48,280 nucleotides of DNA, taken from Nocardia transvalensis NBRC 15921 (GTDB lineage Bacteria > Actinomycetota > Actinomycetes > Mycobacteriales > Mycobacteriaceae). Shown piece by piece: positions 9,129 through 17,327 of the stretch (positions are counted from its first letter, which is position 1; the number at the start of each line of letters is the position of its first letter). The notes beneath the pieces were generated by a model. The model was not told the origin of the DNA, did no database searches, and saw only the letters and a list, made by a program, of their open reading frames with translations. Location: the NCBI RefSeq assembly GCF_000308875.1, contig NZ_BAGL01000016.1, positions 1 to 48,280 on the forward strand, written 5' to 3'. Made by a program: the position numbers and the translations under genes.

Positions 9129-12100
9129 TCATCCTTCCCATTCGGATCTGTCTGTCAGTTCCGTAACGTTGCCATCGGGCGAATATCGATGGAACGTGCC
9201 GGGCAGACGCTTGACGTCCCAGTACGAAATTTCTTTGTTTTCGCTGTCGACGCCCATCCTACCGTGACCGTTGAGATACAAGTATCCGTCCGGCGCGATA
9301 ACGTCCGTGCCCAGCGCCTGCGCGAGTTGGCGTGCGAAGGTGCCGTCGGCATGCCCCGTATTGCACGACAGCAACCTGATAGGCGTCCCCGGTTCATAGT
9401 CGGATCTGTGGCGAATGATTTCGGCAAGTTCTCTCGGCGAGAGTGACCGGCCGTCGGTCGAGTCCATGGATACCGATCCGGGTGTGCCGTGCGCGACGAC
9501 GTCGTAGTGTCCGGGCAGCGGTTTCAGTGCTTTTCGCGCGTTCCGGTAGAACTGGTCGTCCTCGGCCATCACCGAGAAGCCCGGGCGTCCCAACGGGTGG
9601 GTCTGCGGCGAGAGAACAGGAGTCCCGTTCTCTTCCAGACCGGCGGCGACCGGAACGTCATGATCATGGTCAGACGGCGGCTCCGTGCCGTGCCCGGACG
9701 AAGGCGCGTGGGCCTGCGGCGGAATTTCTCGCAGGTACCCGCCCTCGATCAGCGCGGATACCGATACCGGCAGGAAATGCTGGACGCCCAGCCCGGGTTC
9801 GCCCATCTGCGGCGCGATTCCGCCCTCCCACACGGGCAGTGGCCTGATCACCTCGTACTGGTGATAGGAGCTACCGTCCAGATTTGTCGGGGGCAGCGCC
9901 CGTTCCGGATACGGCACACCGGGCGGGGAGGTGAACTTCCCGTTCGGACCACCGAATCGGTCGATCACCCGGCCGGGTTGCAGCACGACCGGATGCCGAT
10001 CGGTGGCGGACATGAACCCGTTGGGATGGACGGTGCCGTCGGCCCAGGCCAGATTTCCGTCCGGCCCGGTGATCGACTGGATCCGCTCGTCGCGGCTCAT
10101 CCCGTGATTCGGGTCGTATCCGTCCGGCAGCAGTGCCTCGACCGCAGGATGGCCGCGCCCGACGCCCGGATCCGGGGTCGGCCAGCGTCCGTGCTCGTCC
10201 CGGTACGCCTGCGCGTCCGCGGACAGACGCCGCTCGATAGCTTGCAGCCGCTCCCGTTCGGTGGTTTCGAGATCGGGGTGAGTGAGATTCTCGGTCGGGA
10301 TCGGCGTGCCGTCGGCGTCGAAATATTCGTCGTGCGGCAATGACGGTGTGTCGGCGGGCGAATGGCCGGCGACGGCCACAGGCCCCCTCTCGGCACCGTC
10401 GTCCGACGGCTTGTCGAACTGCCGATCGTCTCCCGCCGGCCCGTGCTCCGCGGGCTCCGGGTGCGCCGGTGCCGATGGCGCGGTGGACCGGGAAGCGGTC
10501 GGCGAAACCTGTTCGGGCGATAAGGTTTCCGGCGACCGAGACTCGGGCACGCCTACCCATCGACCGTCAGGACGCTGAGCGTCTAGTCCTCGAACGTCCC
10601 CTGTTCCGGCCAGGCTCCGTCCCGCCGGTTCTGCATTTCCGTCCACGCGAGCACTGTTTCCGCCAGCAGGGCCGGCGGCCGATAGGTGAGGGTCCGCTTG
10701 TCGATCGTCAGCCGGTACTCCTCGTCCGGGTTCGGCTGACCCAGATGCTCCACCGTCACTTGATAGTCGACGGTCTCCGGATTCTCCGCGGTCCGGCGAT
10801 AGTTCACTCGCCATTGATGTGGGTAGATCTGTCTGCCCTGCGGGGGCCTGCCGGTCTGTACCGCGTCCGTGTAGTCCTCGGCCACCATCTCCATCGCCCA
10901 GCTCGGGTACTCGATCACCGTGCCGGTCCGGGAATCGACCATCAGCTTCGTCAGTCCGAGATCCCGTCCTGCCGCCGTCTCCTCCGGCGTCAGGACCGGC
11001 GTGCACACCCACCCGTACGGGGCCTCCAGCATCCGGAACCTGCGGTCGGGATGGAAGATCTGTGCCAGCAACTGTTCCACTTGTTCCCTGGTTTCCAACT
11101 CCGGCATTGCCTGCTCCTTGCTGCGGAGACGTTGTCATGAACATCAAATTGCTCGAATTACCGACCATTGAACTCGGCGGGTGATCCAGCATCGTTCTGG
11201 CCTGGGGGTCCCACCACACCGGTCCACTGGCGCCGTGCGGATAGACGATGGCGGTGGCATGACTGCCGCCTCCTTGCCACGCGTTGACTACCAGTGCGGA
11301 AGAGCCTGGTCCCATCTGGCTGACCCAATTGTGAAGTGCGGTGAATTGATCGGGCACAGCGCGACCGTCGTTGAAATTTTGCCAGGTGCCACCGATCCAC
11401 GACTCGGCACGTTGTAGTCCACCTTGTTCTCCGCTTCTCGTGTCGTCGGAGTTGTCGGGAAGCAGGTCTCGCCACCGCGGCGCGGCGACCTCTGGTCGCC
11501 CGTGGAAGGAAGACAACGCCGACAACGAGCAATCCAGACAATTGTTGCCACGCCCACGTACGGTGTTGCCCCCGTCATTGATCAGCTGGCCGTATGGGTT
11601 CGTACGCGGGTCGGCACCGATGAGAAAACGGTTGCCGTCGCGTAGCGCGTCCTCGACGGCCGACTGATATTCGGGGCGCTCGACGCCACTGAGACGACCG
11701 ATGCCAAATGCCCTGAGGTCCGACGGGTTACCGAACGGTGCCGGGGTATTCGCGTGTGCGATGTCGTTGCTTATCTGGCGGATGTCGTTGGGGCTGAGGC
11801 CGTTCCCGTTGTCCGGCGGGAGGCCGAGTTGGTCTCGGAGGGCGTGGGCGATGGCTTCGGGGTGGGTGTTCGGGTGCCAGGTGTTGGGGCCCGGGCGGTC
11901 GCTGACGTGCATGCGGACGTTGGCGGCGTTCGGGTCGGGGGTGTGGACGATGTCGATGAGGACTCGGTCGCCGGAGAGGAGGCGTTGGCCGTGGTTGAAG
12001 TTGCGGTCCGAGGCCAGTTGCATGTTTTCCCACAGCTGGTTGACCGCGTGGGGTGGGATGTGGCCGTCGACGGATACGTGGACTCGGACGCTGACGACCG

Positions 12101-15100
12101 AGATCGGGCCGCCGCGGGCGTTCGGGTAGCGGCGGACGTCGTAGGCGGGTGGGCGGTTGGGGTCGCCGGTGGTGACCGGGGTGGTGCGGCCGTTCTCCGG
12201 CATCTGGTTCCGGAAGAACTCGCGCGCCTGGCGGGCCTCGGCGGCGTGCTGCATCTCCGGCGAGGGCCGGTGGCCGGGGTCGGCGGGGTGGTGCGGTCCC
12301 GCCGGGACATTCGGTGTTTGCGACGGATGATGTTGGGTGACAGCGGGCGTCGGCCGGTGATTCGGCGGTAGCTGTGGCGCCGGCCGTTGGTTCGGCGGCG
12401 TAGCGGACTGCCGGTTGTCAGGCGGTGTGGAAGGTGTCCGCTGGTGGTTCGGTGAGACCGGGGGTGTCTGCTGACGGTTCGGCGAGACCTGGGGTGTTTG
12501 CTGGTGGTTCGGTGGGACGGTGGGTGTCGGCCGTTGGCTCGGCGGGACGGGGGAGTGTGGTGATGGCCCGGGCCGGTGGGGCTGGGGCGGGTTGTTCGGG
12601 TGCTGGGATCGGCCGACGTCCGGTGGGCCCGATTCCGGTGCGCGAGTGAGGTGTTCGCCCGGAATCTGTGGTTGTGCGCGGTCCTCGGGCCGCGGAGCGG
12701 AGTGGGGCTCCGATCGGTCGGGCGAGGCGGTATGGGTGGGGGCGGGACCATGGTCGGGTCCGGGGGTGTCGGCCGTGCGGGGCCACCAGTCGGGCAGCTG
12801 TGACGCTTTGACGTGGTGCAGTGGGTCCTGATGTGCCCACTGCGGCGATCCGTCCGGCCCGGGTGGGGTGGGTGAGTGGTCGCGCCCGTCGGCCGAGGGA
12901 GGCGCCGCATGCGTGGCCGGAACGTTCGACTCGGGAGCGTGTGTTGTCTGCCTCGGAGACGAATGGTTCTGTGGCTGTTGGTAATTCGGGGAAGAATCCG
13001 CGCGTTGCGACTCCAGGTACTTGCGTACCTGCACATCATCGGGGCTCTCGCCCGGCGGATGTGCCTTCGCGGTCTGGATCTCTTCCCAGGTCGGCTGGTA
13101 CCGGCGGATTTCCGGGCTGTACATGCCGCCGTACATGGGGTCGGGCGGGATCAGCCGGCCGTTGTCGTACCGGGCGACATATTTGTGTCGTTCCGGGTCG
13201 AAGCCGTGGCGATCCGGCGGCTGGGCGACAGGTTCCGGATCTACTCCGAAGCGTTGCCCTGATTGCGCTCGATCCGCTTCAGTTCCGAGTCGCGCCAGCG
13301 GTCCCAGTTCTTCTGCTGTTCCTCGGTCGCCGGGGGCTGCTCGCTCTCCTCCATCTCCCGTAGCCAGGCGATAGCCTGATCCATCTTCGCTCGAGCTTCC
13401 GGACCGCGCTCGTCCCGCAGTGTCGGGCCGAGGATCTCCCGGGCTGTGCGCAGATTCTCCTCCGGAGTGATGGCCATCTGAATCTCTTCCTGGATTGGTC
13501 AGTGTCCCGTCGGGGCGTGCGGCGGGATCGGCACGGCGAGGGTCGGGACGCGAGCGCGCGGGATCGGCGCTGGTGGGTGGTGTCGTGTTCTCGTGGCGTG
13601 CGGGCTCTGAGGTAGGACGTCCAGGGGTGGTGCGAGGCGTGTTGTCGGGACGTTGTTGGGCTGCGTCCGGGCGGGTTGGCGTGCTGCCGGGGGGAGTGGG
13701 TGAGTTGAGGCCCGATGTCTCGGATGCCGGGGTGTGGGTGGGGGCCGTGGAGCGGTGCCCGGCGTCCGGGGTGGGCGAAGCGGAGCCGAGGCCACCCATG
13801 CTCGGGACTCCGGATGTGCCTGTCGTCGGCGGGGCAGAAGCGGTCTGGGTGGATGCGGCAGTGGTGTCGGAGGGGGTGTCGTGTGCACTGCCGGTCGACG
13901 AGGAAGGGTCTGTCGGTGCCGGATTGTGTTGCGGGCCAGCGGTATCTATGCCCGGAGTAGTCCCCGGAGTCGTGACGCCGGGGTCCTGGGATGGGATGTT
14001 GTGGGATGGCTGCGCGCCTGAATCATGTGGGCCGTGTTGTCCCAGGTCTGCCCCTGGCGATGACGTGTCGCCGGGCGAATGCGGGGTCGTCGCACCGCCG
14101 CTATCGGACGGCGAGCCCCCATCCGAAGAGTGTTGGGGCGCACCGGTCCCCGACGTTTGAGCGCCGGAATCCGACGGCTGACTGTGCGTGCCATCGGTGC
14201 CGGGATGCTGGGCGTGCGTATCACCGCTCGACGGCTCGGCCGGTGCGCTGTTGGTCCCAGCCGACTGCCCGGGCCCAGTGCCCGTCGGCTGGTTGTGCGC
14301 GCCGCTGTCTTGTGAGGGAGCGGGGGAGCCACTGTCCGATGGCTGCGTGTGCGTACCGGTGTCGGCGTGAGTAGGTGCGCCGCTATCCGACGAATTGGTC
14401 GGTGCGCCACTGGTTTCGGTGGGTTGGCTGGGCGTACCGGTGTCCGCGTGAGTAGGTGTGGCGCTATCTGATGGGTGGGTCGGTGCGCCACCAGGTTCGG
14501 ACGAGTGGTTGGGCGTGCCGCTGTCGGGGTGAGTAGGTGCGGCGCCGTCGGACGGAGGCGCGCCGCTGTTCCCCGAGGGCTGGGTGGGGCTGCTGTCCGG
14601 TGAGTGGTTGGGCGAGTTGCCGGTTCCCGAGGGCTGGCTGGGTGAGCCGCCACCGTCGGATGGCGTGGCACCAGTCCCCGACGGCTGGGTGGGCGTGCCA
14701 CCGGCACCGGACGGCTGAGTCGGCGTGCCACCAGCCCCTGAGGGCTGAGCAGGTGTGCCGCCGGACGGTTGGGGAGCAGTGTCGGTATTCCCCGCGGGCT
14801 CAGTAGGCCCCGGGTCACCCCCGCCACCCGAGTCGGGTTCCCCACCGTGTTCGCCCGAATCCGAGTGCCCCCCACCGTGTGTGAGCGCGCTGTGGGTGCC
14901 GCCGACGGCCGCGTTGGCGAGGCCGTCGGCGGTGAAATCGACCTTGAACTCCTGGTCCAGGAAGGCGGCGCCGAAGCCGGCGGAGGCCACCTGACCGGCG
15001 GCGTCGGCGGCCAGTTCGCCGCCGGTGTCGGCGACCGCGCGCCCGGCGAGTTTGCCGACGGTGCTGCCGGCGTTGTCGGCCAGGTCCCCGATGCCGCTCT

Positions 15101-15782
15101 TGCCGAATACCCCGCCGACCGCGCCGCCGGCGGCCCCGCCGACCGCGGCCTGGATCGAGTCGCCGATGCCGAGCTTGTCGGTGGAGCGGTCGCCCTTGGC
15201 GACTTGGAGCAGGCGGGCGCCGAGGTCGACGCCGCCCTCCTCGAGCGCGCCCCATCCGGCCTCGATCAGTGCGGCGCGGGCGGCGGCCTTGAGCGCGGCG
15301 CGGGTCAGCATTCGGGAGATCAACTGCCGGATCGCCATCCGGATGGTTACCTGCGCGGCGACTCGCGCCGCCGCGCTGACGGTCGCACCCACACCCGTCA
15401 GCGCCCAGGCCATCTGGGCGGCCGTGATGATCATCGTCGCGATGATCACCAGCTTGGTGTGCTCGATGTCGTTGGCGCCGTCGTCGAGCAGTTCGGCCTG
15501 CTTCTCGCACCATTTGACCATCTTCTGCAGTGCGCCGTCTTCGCCCGACAGCTGCTTACCGGCCTGGTCGAGGGCGTCGTGGGCCTGTCCGGCCTCGATC
15601 GCGCCGAGGACCGCGCCCATCAGCTGCGCGGCGTCGTCCTCGAGGCCGCCGAGTGTGGTCGCCGCCTGGGTCCAGCCGTCGGCGACGCGGCGCATGGCCG
15701 TCTCGTCGCCCTCGGGCCAATCACCCGCGCCCAGCACCCATTTCGCAACCCACTGCAGTGAGTCGGGGATCTCTATGCCCAT
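9129..15782 (-). CDS. Giant multi-domain polymorphic toxin (papain-fold, TNT and clan-CD-like domains)
   Basis: A single open frame of 2217 codons starts at ATG 15782, one base after the WXG100 gene. In order: a WXG-like helical region with hydrophobic helices (1-250); Ser/Thr/Pro/Gly-rich linkers with degenerate repeats (300-800, 950-1170); a folded segment (1180-1390); a papain-like toxin domain (about 1400-1550) with NNCLDCS as likely nucleophile site, GSHATAIVY as likely His and WWDPQ as third element, matching glutamine-deamidase-type papain toxins; a TNT domain (about 1885-2020) with DRFG, GVPYPERALP, YHQYEV and GVQHF; and a C-terminal domain (2068-2217) with VVAHG and LLSCNTG, resembling C80/CHAT clan-CD peptidases. 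The frame also runs unbroken through two nested genes (13241-13477 and 10583-11107), where it reads low-complexity sequence. Export by the type VII system is inferred. Confidence 0.7.
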   Translation of the reverse strand: MGIEIPDSLQWVAKWVLGAGDWPEGDETAMRRVADGWTQAATTLGGLEDDAAQLMGAVLGAIEAGQAHDALDQAGKQLSGEDGALQKMVKWCEKQAELLDDGANDIEHTKLVIIATMIITAAQMAWALTGVGATVSAAARVAAQVTIRMAIRQLISRMLTRAALKAAARAALIEAGWGALEEGGVDLGARLLQVAKGDRSTDKLGIGDSIQAAVGGAAGGAVGGVFGKSGIGDLADNAGSTVGKLAGRAVADTGGELAADAAGQVASAGFGAAFLDQEFKVDFTADGLANAAVGGTHSALTHGGGHSDSGEHGGEPDSGGGGDPGPTEPAGNTDTAPQPSGGTPAQPSGAGGTPTQPSGAGGTPTQPSGTGATPSDGGGSPSQPSGTGNSPNHSPDSSPTQPSGNSGAPPSDGAAPTHPDSGTPNHSSEPGGAPTHPSDSATPTHADTGTPSQPTETSGAPTNSSDSGAPTHADTGTHTQPSDSGSPAPSQDSGAHNQPTGTGPGQSAGTNSAPAEPSSGDTHAQHPGTDGTHSQPSDSGAQTSGTGAPQHSSDGGSPSDSGGATTPHSPGDTSSPGADLGQHGPHDSGAQPSHNIPSQDPGVTTPGTTPGIDTAGPQHNPAPTDPSSSTGSAHDTPSDTTAASTQTASAPPTTGTSGVPSMGGLGSASPTPDAGHRSTAPTHTPASETSGLNSPTPPGSTPTRPDAAQQRPDNTPRTTPGRPTSEPARHENTTPPTSADPARSRPDPRRADPAARPDGTLTNPGRDSDGHHSGGESAHSPGDPRPDTAGRARSGSSSEDGSGYRLATGDGGERAAPGDRGTAEELGPLARLGTEADRAQSGQRFGVDPEPVAQPPDRHGFDPERHKYVARYDNGRLIPPDPMYGGMYSPEIRRYQPTWEEIQTAKAHPPGESPDDVQVRKYLESQRADSSPNYQQPQNHSSPRQTTHAPESNVPATHAAPPSADGRDHSPTPPGPDGSPQWAHQDPLHHVKASQLPDWWPRTADTPGPDHGPAPTHTASPDRSEPHSAPRPEDRAQPQIPGEHLTRAPESGPPDVGRSQHPNNPPQPHRPGPSPHSPVPPSQRPTPTVPPNHQQTPQVSPNRQQTPPVSPNHQRTPSTPPDNRQSATPPNQRPAPQLPPNHRPTPAVTQHHPSQTPNVPAGPHHPADPGHRPSPEMQHAAEARQAREFFRNQMPENGRTTPVTTGDPNRPPAYDVRRYPNARGGPISVVSVRVHVSVDGHIPPHAVNQLWENMQLASDRNFNHGQRLLSGDRVLIDIVHTPDPNAANVRMHVSDRPGPNTWHPNTHPEAIAHALRDQLGLPPDNGNGLSPNDIRQISNDIAHANTPAPFGNPSDLRAFGIGRLSGVERPEYQSAVEDALRDGNRFLIGADPRTNPYGQLINDGGNTVRGRGNNCLDCSLSALSSFHGRPEVAAPRWRDLLPDNSDDTRSGEQGGLQRAESWIGGTWQNFNDGRAVPDQFTALHNWVSQMGPGSSALVVNAWQGGGSHATAIVYPHGASGPVWWDPQARTMLDHPPSSMVGNSSNLMFMTTSPQQGAGNAGVGNQGTSGTVAGTDLPSRPQVPDAGGPVRVGVHAGPDAGGDGGRTGSRTDEADGRFPDRHGDRVPELGDGDGGRGLHGRGTDRQAPAGQTDLPTSMASELSPDRGESGDRRLSSDGGASGSAEPGRGVPADDRQADPHLSAAGPAGGNSARVDGNAEPAGRSLAGTGDVRGLDAQRPDGRWVGVPESRSPETLSPEQVSPTASRSTAPSAPAHPEPAEHGPAGDDRQFDKPSDDGAERGPVAVAGHSPADTPSLPHDEYFDADGTPIPTENLTHPDLETTERERLQAIERRLSADAQAYRDEHGRWPTPDPGVGRGHPAVEALLPDGYDPNHGMSRDERIQSITGPDGNLAWADGTVHPNGFMSATDRHPVVLQPGRVIDRFGGPNGKFTSPPGVPYPERALPPTNLDGSSYHQYEVIRPLPVWEGGIAPQMGEPGLGVQHFLPVSVSALIEGGYLREIPPQAHAPSSGHGTEPPSDHDHDVPVAAGLEENGTPVLSPQTHPLGRPGFSVMAEDDQFYRNARKALKPLPGHYDVVAHGTPGSVSMDSTDGRSLSPRELAEIIRHRSDYEPGTPIRLLSCNTGHADGTFARQLAQALGTDVIAPDGYLYLNGHGRMGVDSENKEISYWDVKRLPGTFHRYSPDGNVTELTDRSEWEG
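10583..11107 (-). CDS. Nested gene: putative YrhB/Imm35-like immunity protein
   Basis: A 174-aa protein in a different minus-strand frame inside the giant toxin ORF, directly after its papain-fold domain. It starts at ATG 11107 with AAGGAG about six bases upstream. Its sequence is protein-like (helix LETREQVEQLLAQIF, strand GWVCTPVLT, then LMVDSRTGTVIEYP, RVNYRRT, YQVTVEHLG, EYRLTIDKRTLTY), whereas the giant frame here is only Gly/Arg/Asp/Ala-rich. The TKLMVDSRTGTVIEY element and the following Tyr-rich helix resemble YrhB/Imm35 proteins that protect against papain-fold toxins; this is a tentative match by eye. Position right after a toxin domain supports an immunity role. Confidence 0.65.
   Translation of the reverse strand: MPELETREQVEQLLAQIFHPDRRFRMLEAPYGWVCTPVLTPEETAAGRDLGLTKLMVDSRTGTVIEYPSWAMEMVAEDYTDAVQTGRPPQGRQIYPHQWRVNYRRTAENPETVDYQVTVEHLGQPNPDEEYRLTIDKRTLTYRPPALLAETVLAWTEMQNRRDGAWPEQGTFED
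12338..12560 (-). repeat. Degenerate PxxHQxTP coding repeats in the toxin linker
   Basis: Within the giant ORF about seven imperfect repeats of a 9- to 10-residue unit (PPNHQQTPQV, SPNRQQTPPV, SPNHQRTPST and variants) occur in tandem just before the folded region. They form a Pro-rich extended linker. Copy number may vary between strains. Confidence 0.6.
13241..13477 (-). CDS. Nested gene: 78-aa helical hypothetical protein
   Basis: Also in a different frame inside the giant ORF. ATG 13477 is preceded by AGGAAGAG at a good distance, and an in-frame TGA lies shortly upstream, so it has a defined start. The product is helical and charged (ENLRTAREILGPTLRDERG, KMDQAIAWLREMEESEQ, NWDRWRDSELKRIERN). 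Third-position GC is high in this frame and clearly lower in the giant frame, supporting this one as coding. The giant frame regains protein-like sequence (FDPERHKYVARYDNGR) immediately after its stop. Function unknown; size and placement fit a small immunity protein or chaperone. Confidence 0.6.
   Translation of the reverse strand: MAITPEENLRTAREILGPTLRDERGPEARAKMDQAIAWLREMEESEQPPATEEQQKNWDRWRDSELKRIERNQGNASE
14160..14800 (-). repeat. Ser/Thr/Pro/Gly coding repeat tract in toxin linker
   Basis: This part of the giant ORF encodes many imperfect copies of a GxPTQPSG / GTPTHADTGTPS-like motif, on the DNA level a degenerate repeat of about 24-36 bases. It forms a long disordered linker between the helical N-terminus and the toxin domains, a usual feature of secreted polymorphic toxins. 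Confidence 0.65.
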
Positions 15783-15783
15783 G

Positions 15784-16107
15784 TCAGGACTGTTGCTGCT
15801 TCAGTGCGGCCGCGTGCTCCTGATCGGTCTGCTGCAACAGGTTCGCGGTGGCGGTCACCGAGTCCCCGAATTTGCCGACGGCGCCCGCGAGTGCGCCGAT
15901 CCCCGTGAGCCCGTCGCCGACGCCCGGGGTGTAATTCTGCGCGAACGACTTTCCCGTCTCGTCGCTGCCCCAGCACTCGCCCTCGGCATCGATCACGCGC
16001 TTCAGGTCGGCCAGCGCGGTCCGCACCGTATCCGACAGCGTCGCGAACTTGGGCTGTGTCGCCCGCATCGCGTCAGGGTCGAAACGTATTCCGGCCACCG
16101 TGCTCAC
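15784..16107 (-). CDS. WXG100-family type VII secretion protein
   Basis: A 107-aa helical-hairpin protein starting at GTG 16107, with GGGAGAT just upstream. Helix 1 (MRATQPKFATLSDTVRTALADLKRVID), a turn with WG (GECWGSDETGKSF) and helix 2 (GIGALAGAVGKFGDSVTATANLLQQTDQEHAAAL) match the WXG100/EsxA-like fold, although it is phrased like the ESX WXG variants in actinobacterial toxin operons. The stop is one base from the start of the giant toxin, so the two are translationally coupled and probably form the exported pair, with this protein as the secretion partner. The in-frame ATG at 16167 is upstream of the homologous region and is rejected. Confidence 0.8.
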   Translation of the reverse strand: MSTVAGIRFDPDAMRATQPKFATLSDTVRTALADLKRVIDAEGECWGSDETGKSFAQNYTPGVGDGLTGIGALAGAVGKFGDSVTATANLLQQTDQEHAAALKQQQS

Positions 16108-16235
16108 CCCATCTCCCCGACAACTCTCTCGATGAATCCGACGCAGCGGGGCGGCGTCCGGTTCCATCGACCGGGAGATTTCATCATCGAGCCGGTGGGC
16201 GCCGCAACGTCACCCGCCGCCGAAACGAGAACCTG

Positions 16236-17099
16236 TTACTTCCGCAGCATCTGAACCGCTTGCAGCAGTTGCAGTTTGGACGGCTTCTCCGGCTCCTCCT
16301 CGTCCACGGCCTCCGGATCGACGACGCGGGTGTGCGGGAGGGCGGCCTCGGGATCGGCGAAAGGCTTGTAGGTCTTATCGCCCAGCAGCTGGTAGGTGAG
16401 GTATCCGACGAGCAGGCCGCGGGTGGTGCGGTCGGTCTTGGTCTCGTACTTCGCGGCGCCCAGGGCGGCCAGGGCGCGGCGGCCCTCGACGATGCCGTTG
16501 TGGGTCGCCTTGTCGACCGCGCGCAGGATCATCGGGCCGCCCCAGGCCGCGGCGAGCGGGATGGCGTTGGAGCCGACCGAATCGATATCGTCGCCGGCCA
16601 GGATGAGGGCGGGCGACTCGATATCGGGCGCCAGCGATTCGGCGGACGGGGCGGTGGGCGCGGGGTAGAGCGCCGCGACGGCGGCGACCGGGCGCTGGGC
16701 CGCGGCGATGACGGCGGCGCCCGCGCCCATGCCGTGGCCGGCCAGGGCGAGTTTGTCGGGATGCACACTGACAGCGCCGTTGCCCAGGCGCACGCCGGTG
16801 CAGATATCGAGGGTGGTGACCAGGTCCGTCGCGAGGTTCAGGTGCGACGGGATCGGCCCGCGCTCGGTGTCCGGACCGGCCGCGACGAACCCCCAGGACG
16901 CGAGGTGTTCGAGCAGCTTGCGGTAGTTGCCGACACCGGCGAGCCAGCCGTGCCCGAAGACGACCGCGGGCAGATTGAGGCCCTTTTCCGGGGTGAACAC
17001 CACGCCCGGCTGCCCCGCGATGCCCAGGTTGCCGCGCATGACCCGGTGCGGGCCGGGGGTGCAGAGGGTACTCAGAAGAGACTTCACTGACGCCGACAC
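16236..17099 (-). CDS. Dienelactone-hydrolase-like alpha/beta hydrolase
   Basis: The alpha/beta-hydrolase core is recognisable: VVFGHGWLAG (oxyanion region), the nucleophile-elbow position LALAGHGMGAGAA, where the usual Ser is replaced by His (GHGMG), then ILAGDDIDSVG (acid) and a His in ATHNGIV. The missing nucleophile Ser is odd and suggests a non-catalytic or altered enzyme. The protein opens with KSLLSTLCTPGPH, a start typical of a conserved actinobacterial family encoded near glmS (Rv3438-like, from memory). GTG 17099 is chosen because homology begins there; GTG 17084 is possible. It is divergent from glmS. Product about 287 aa. Confidence 0.75.
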   Translation of the reverse strand: MSASVKSLLSTLCTPGPHRVMRGNLGIAGQPGVVFTPEKGLNLPAVVFGHGWLAGVGNYRKLLEHLASWGFVAAGPDTERGPIPSHLNLATDLVTTLDICTGVRLGNGAVSVHPDKLALAGHGMGAGAAVIAAAQRPVAAVAALYPAPTAPSAESLAPDIESPALILAGDDIDSVGSNAIPLAAAWGGPMILRAVDKATHNGIVEGRRALAALGAAKYETKTDRTTRGLLVGYLTYQLLGDKTYKPFADPEAALPHTRVVDPEAVDEEEPEKPSKLQLLQAVQMLRK

Positions 17100-17313
17100 G
17101 CGCTCGAACTTATCCGATGACGGCCGCCGCGCGGCGTTTCGCCCGGCCCGGACGCGGCCGGCATATCGGTGATCGGGTTCACTCTCCCGGACACGCCCAG
17201 GTCGGAGCCCATCGCGCGCGCGAATCCGACGTCTTGACAGGCGGTTCGCGCGGACCCGATCACCGTCCGGATCCGGGCCCTGCGGCCCCGTCGCTCGTGC
17301 TCCCGGCTCCAAG

Positions 17314-17319
17314 TACGCT
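17314..17319 (+). promoter_or_regulatory. Candidate -10 element (TACGCT) for leaderless glmS
   Basis: A TANNNT hexamer ends eight bases before the glmS ATG and no Shine-Dalgarno is present, suggesting a leaderless or nearly leaderless transcript. No -35 is obvious, and there is no room for a glmS ribozyme. Confidence 0.35.
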
Positions 17320-17327
17320 GAGACACC

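Noticed and set aside
8259..9446. 395-codon plus-strand ORF across the toxin island
   Set aside because: It is the antisense of the TNT gene and the 131-aa gene, which carry recognisable domains; composition is shadow-like.
13946..14875. 309-codon minus-strand ORF in the repeat tract
   Set aside because: Alternative frame of the repetitive linker; Arg/Thr/Pro-rich without conserved pattern.
14769..15761. 330-codon plus-strand ORF opposite the toxin N-terminus
   Set aside because: Gly/Ala/Arg/Asp-rich antisense of a clearly coding helical region; no ribosome site.
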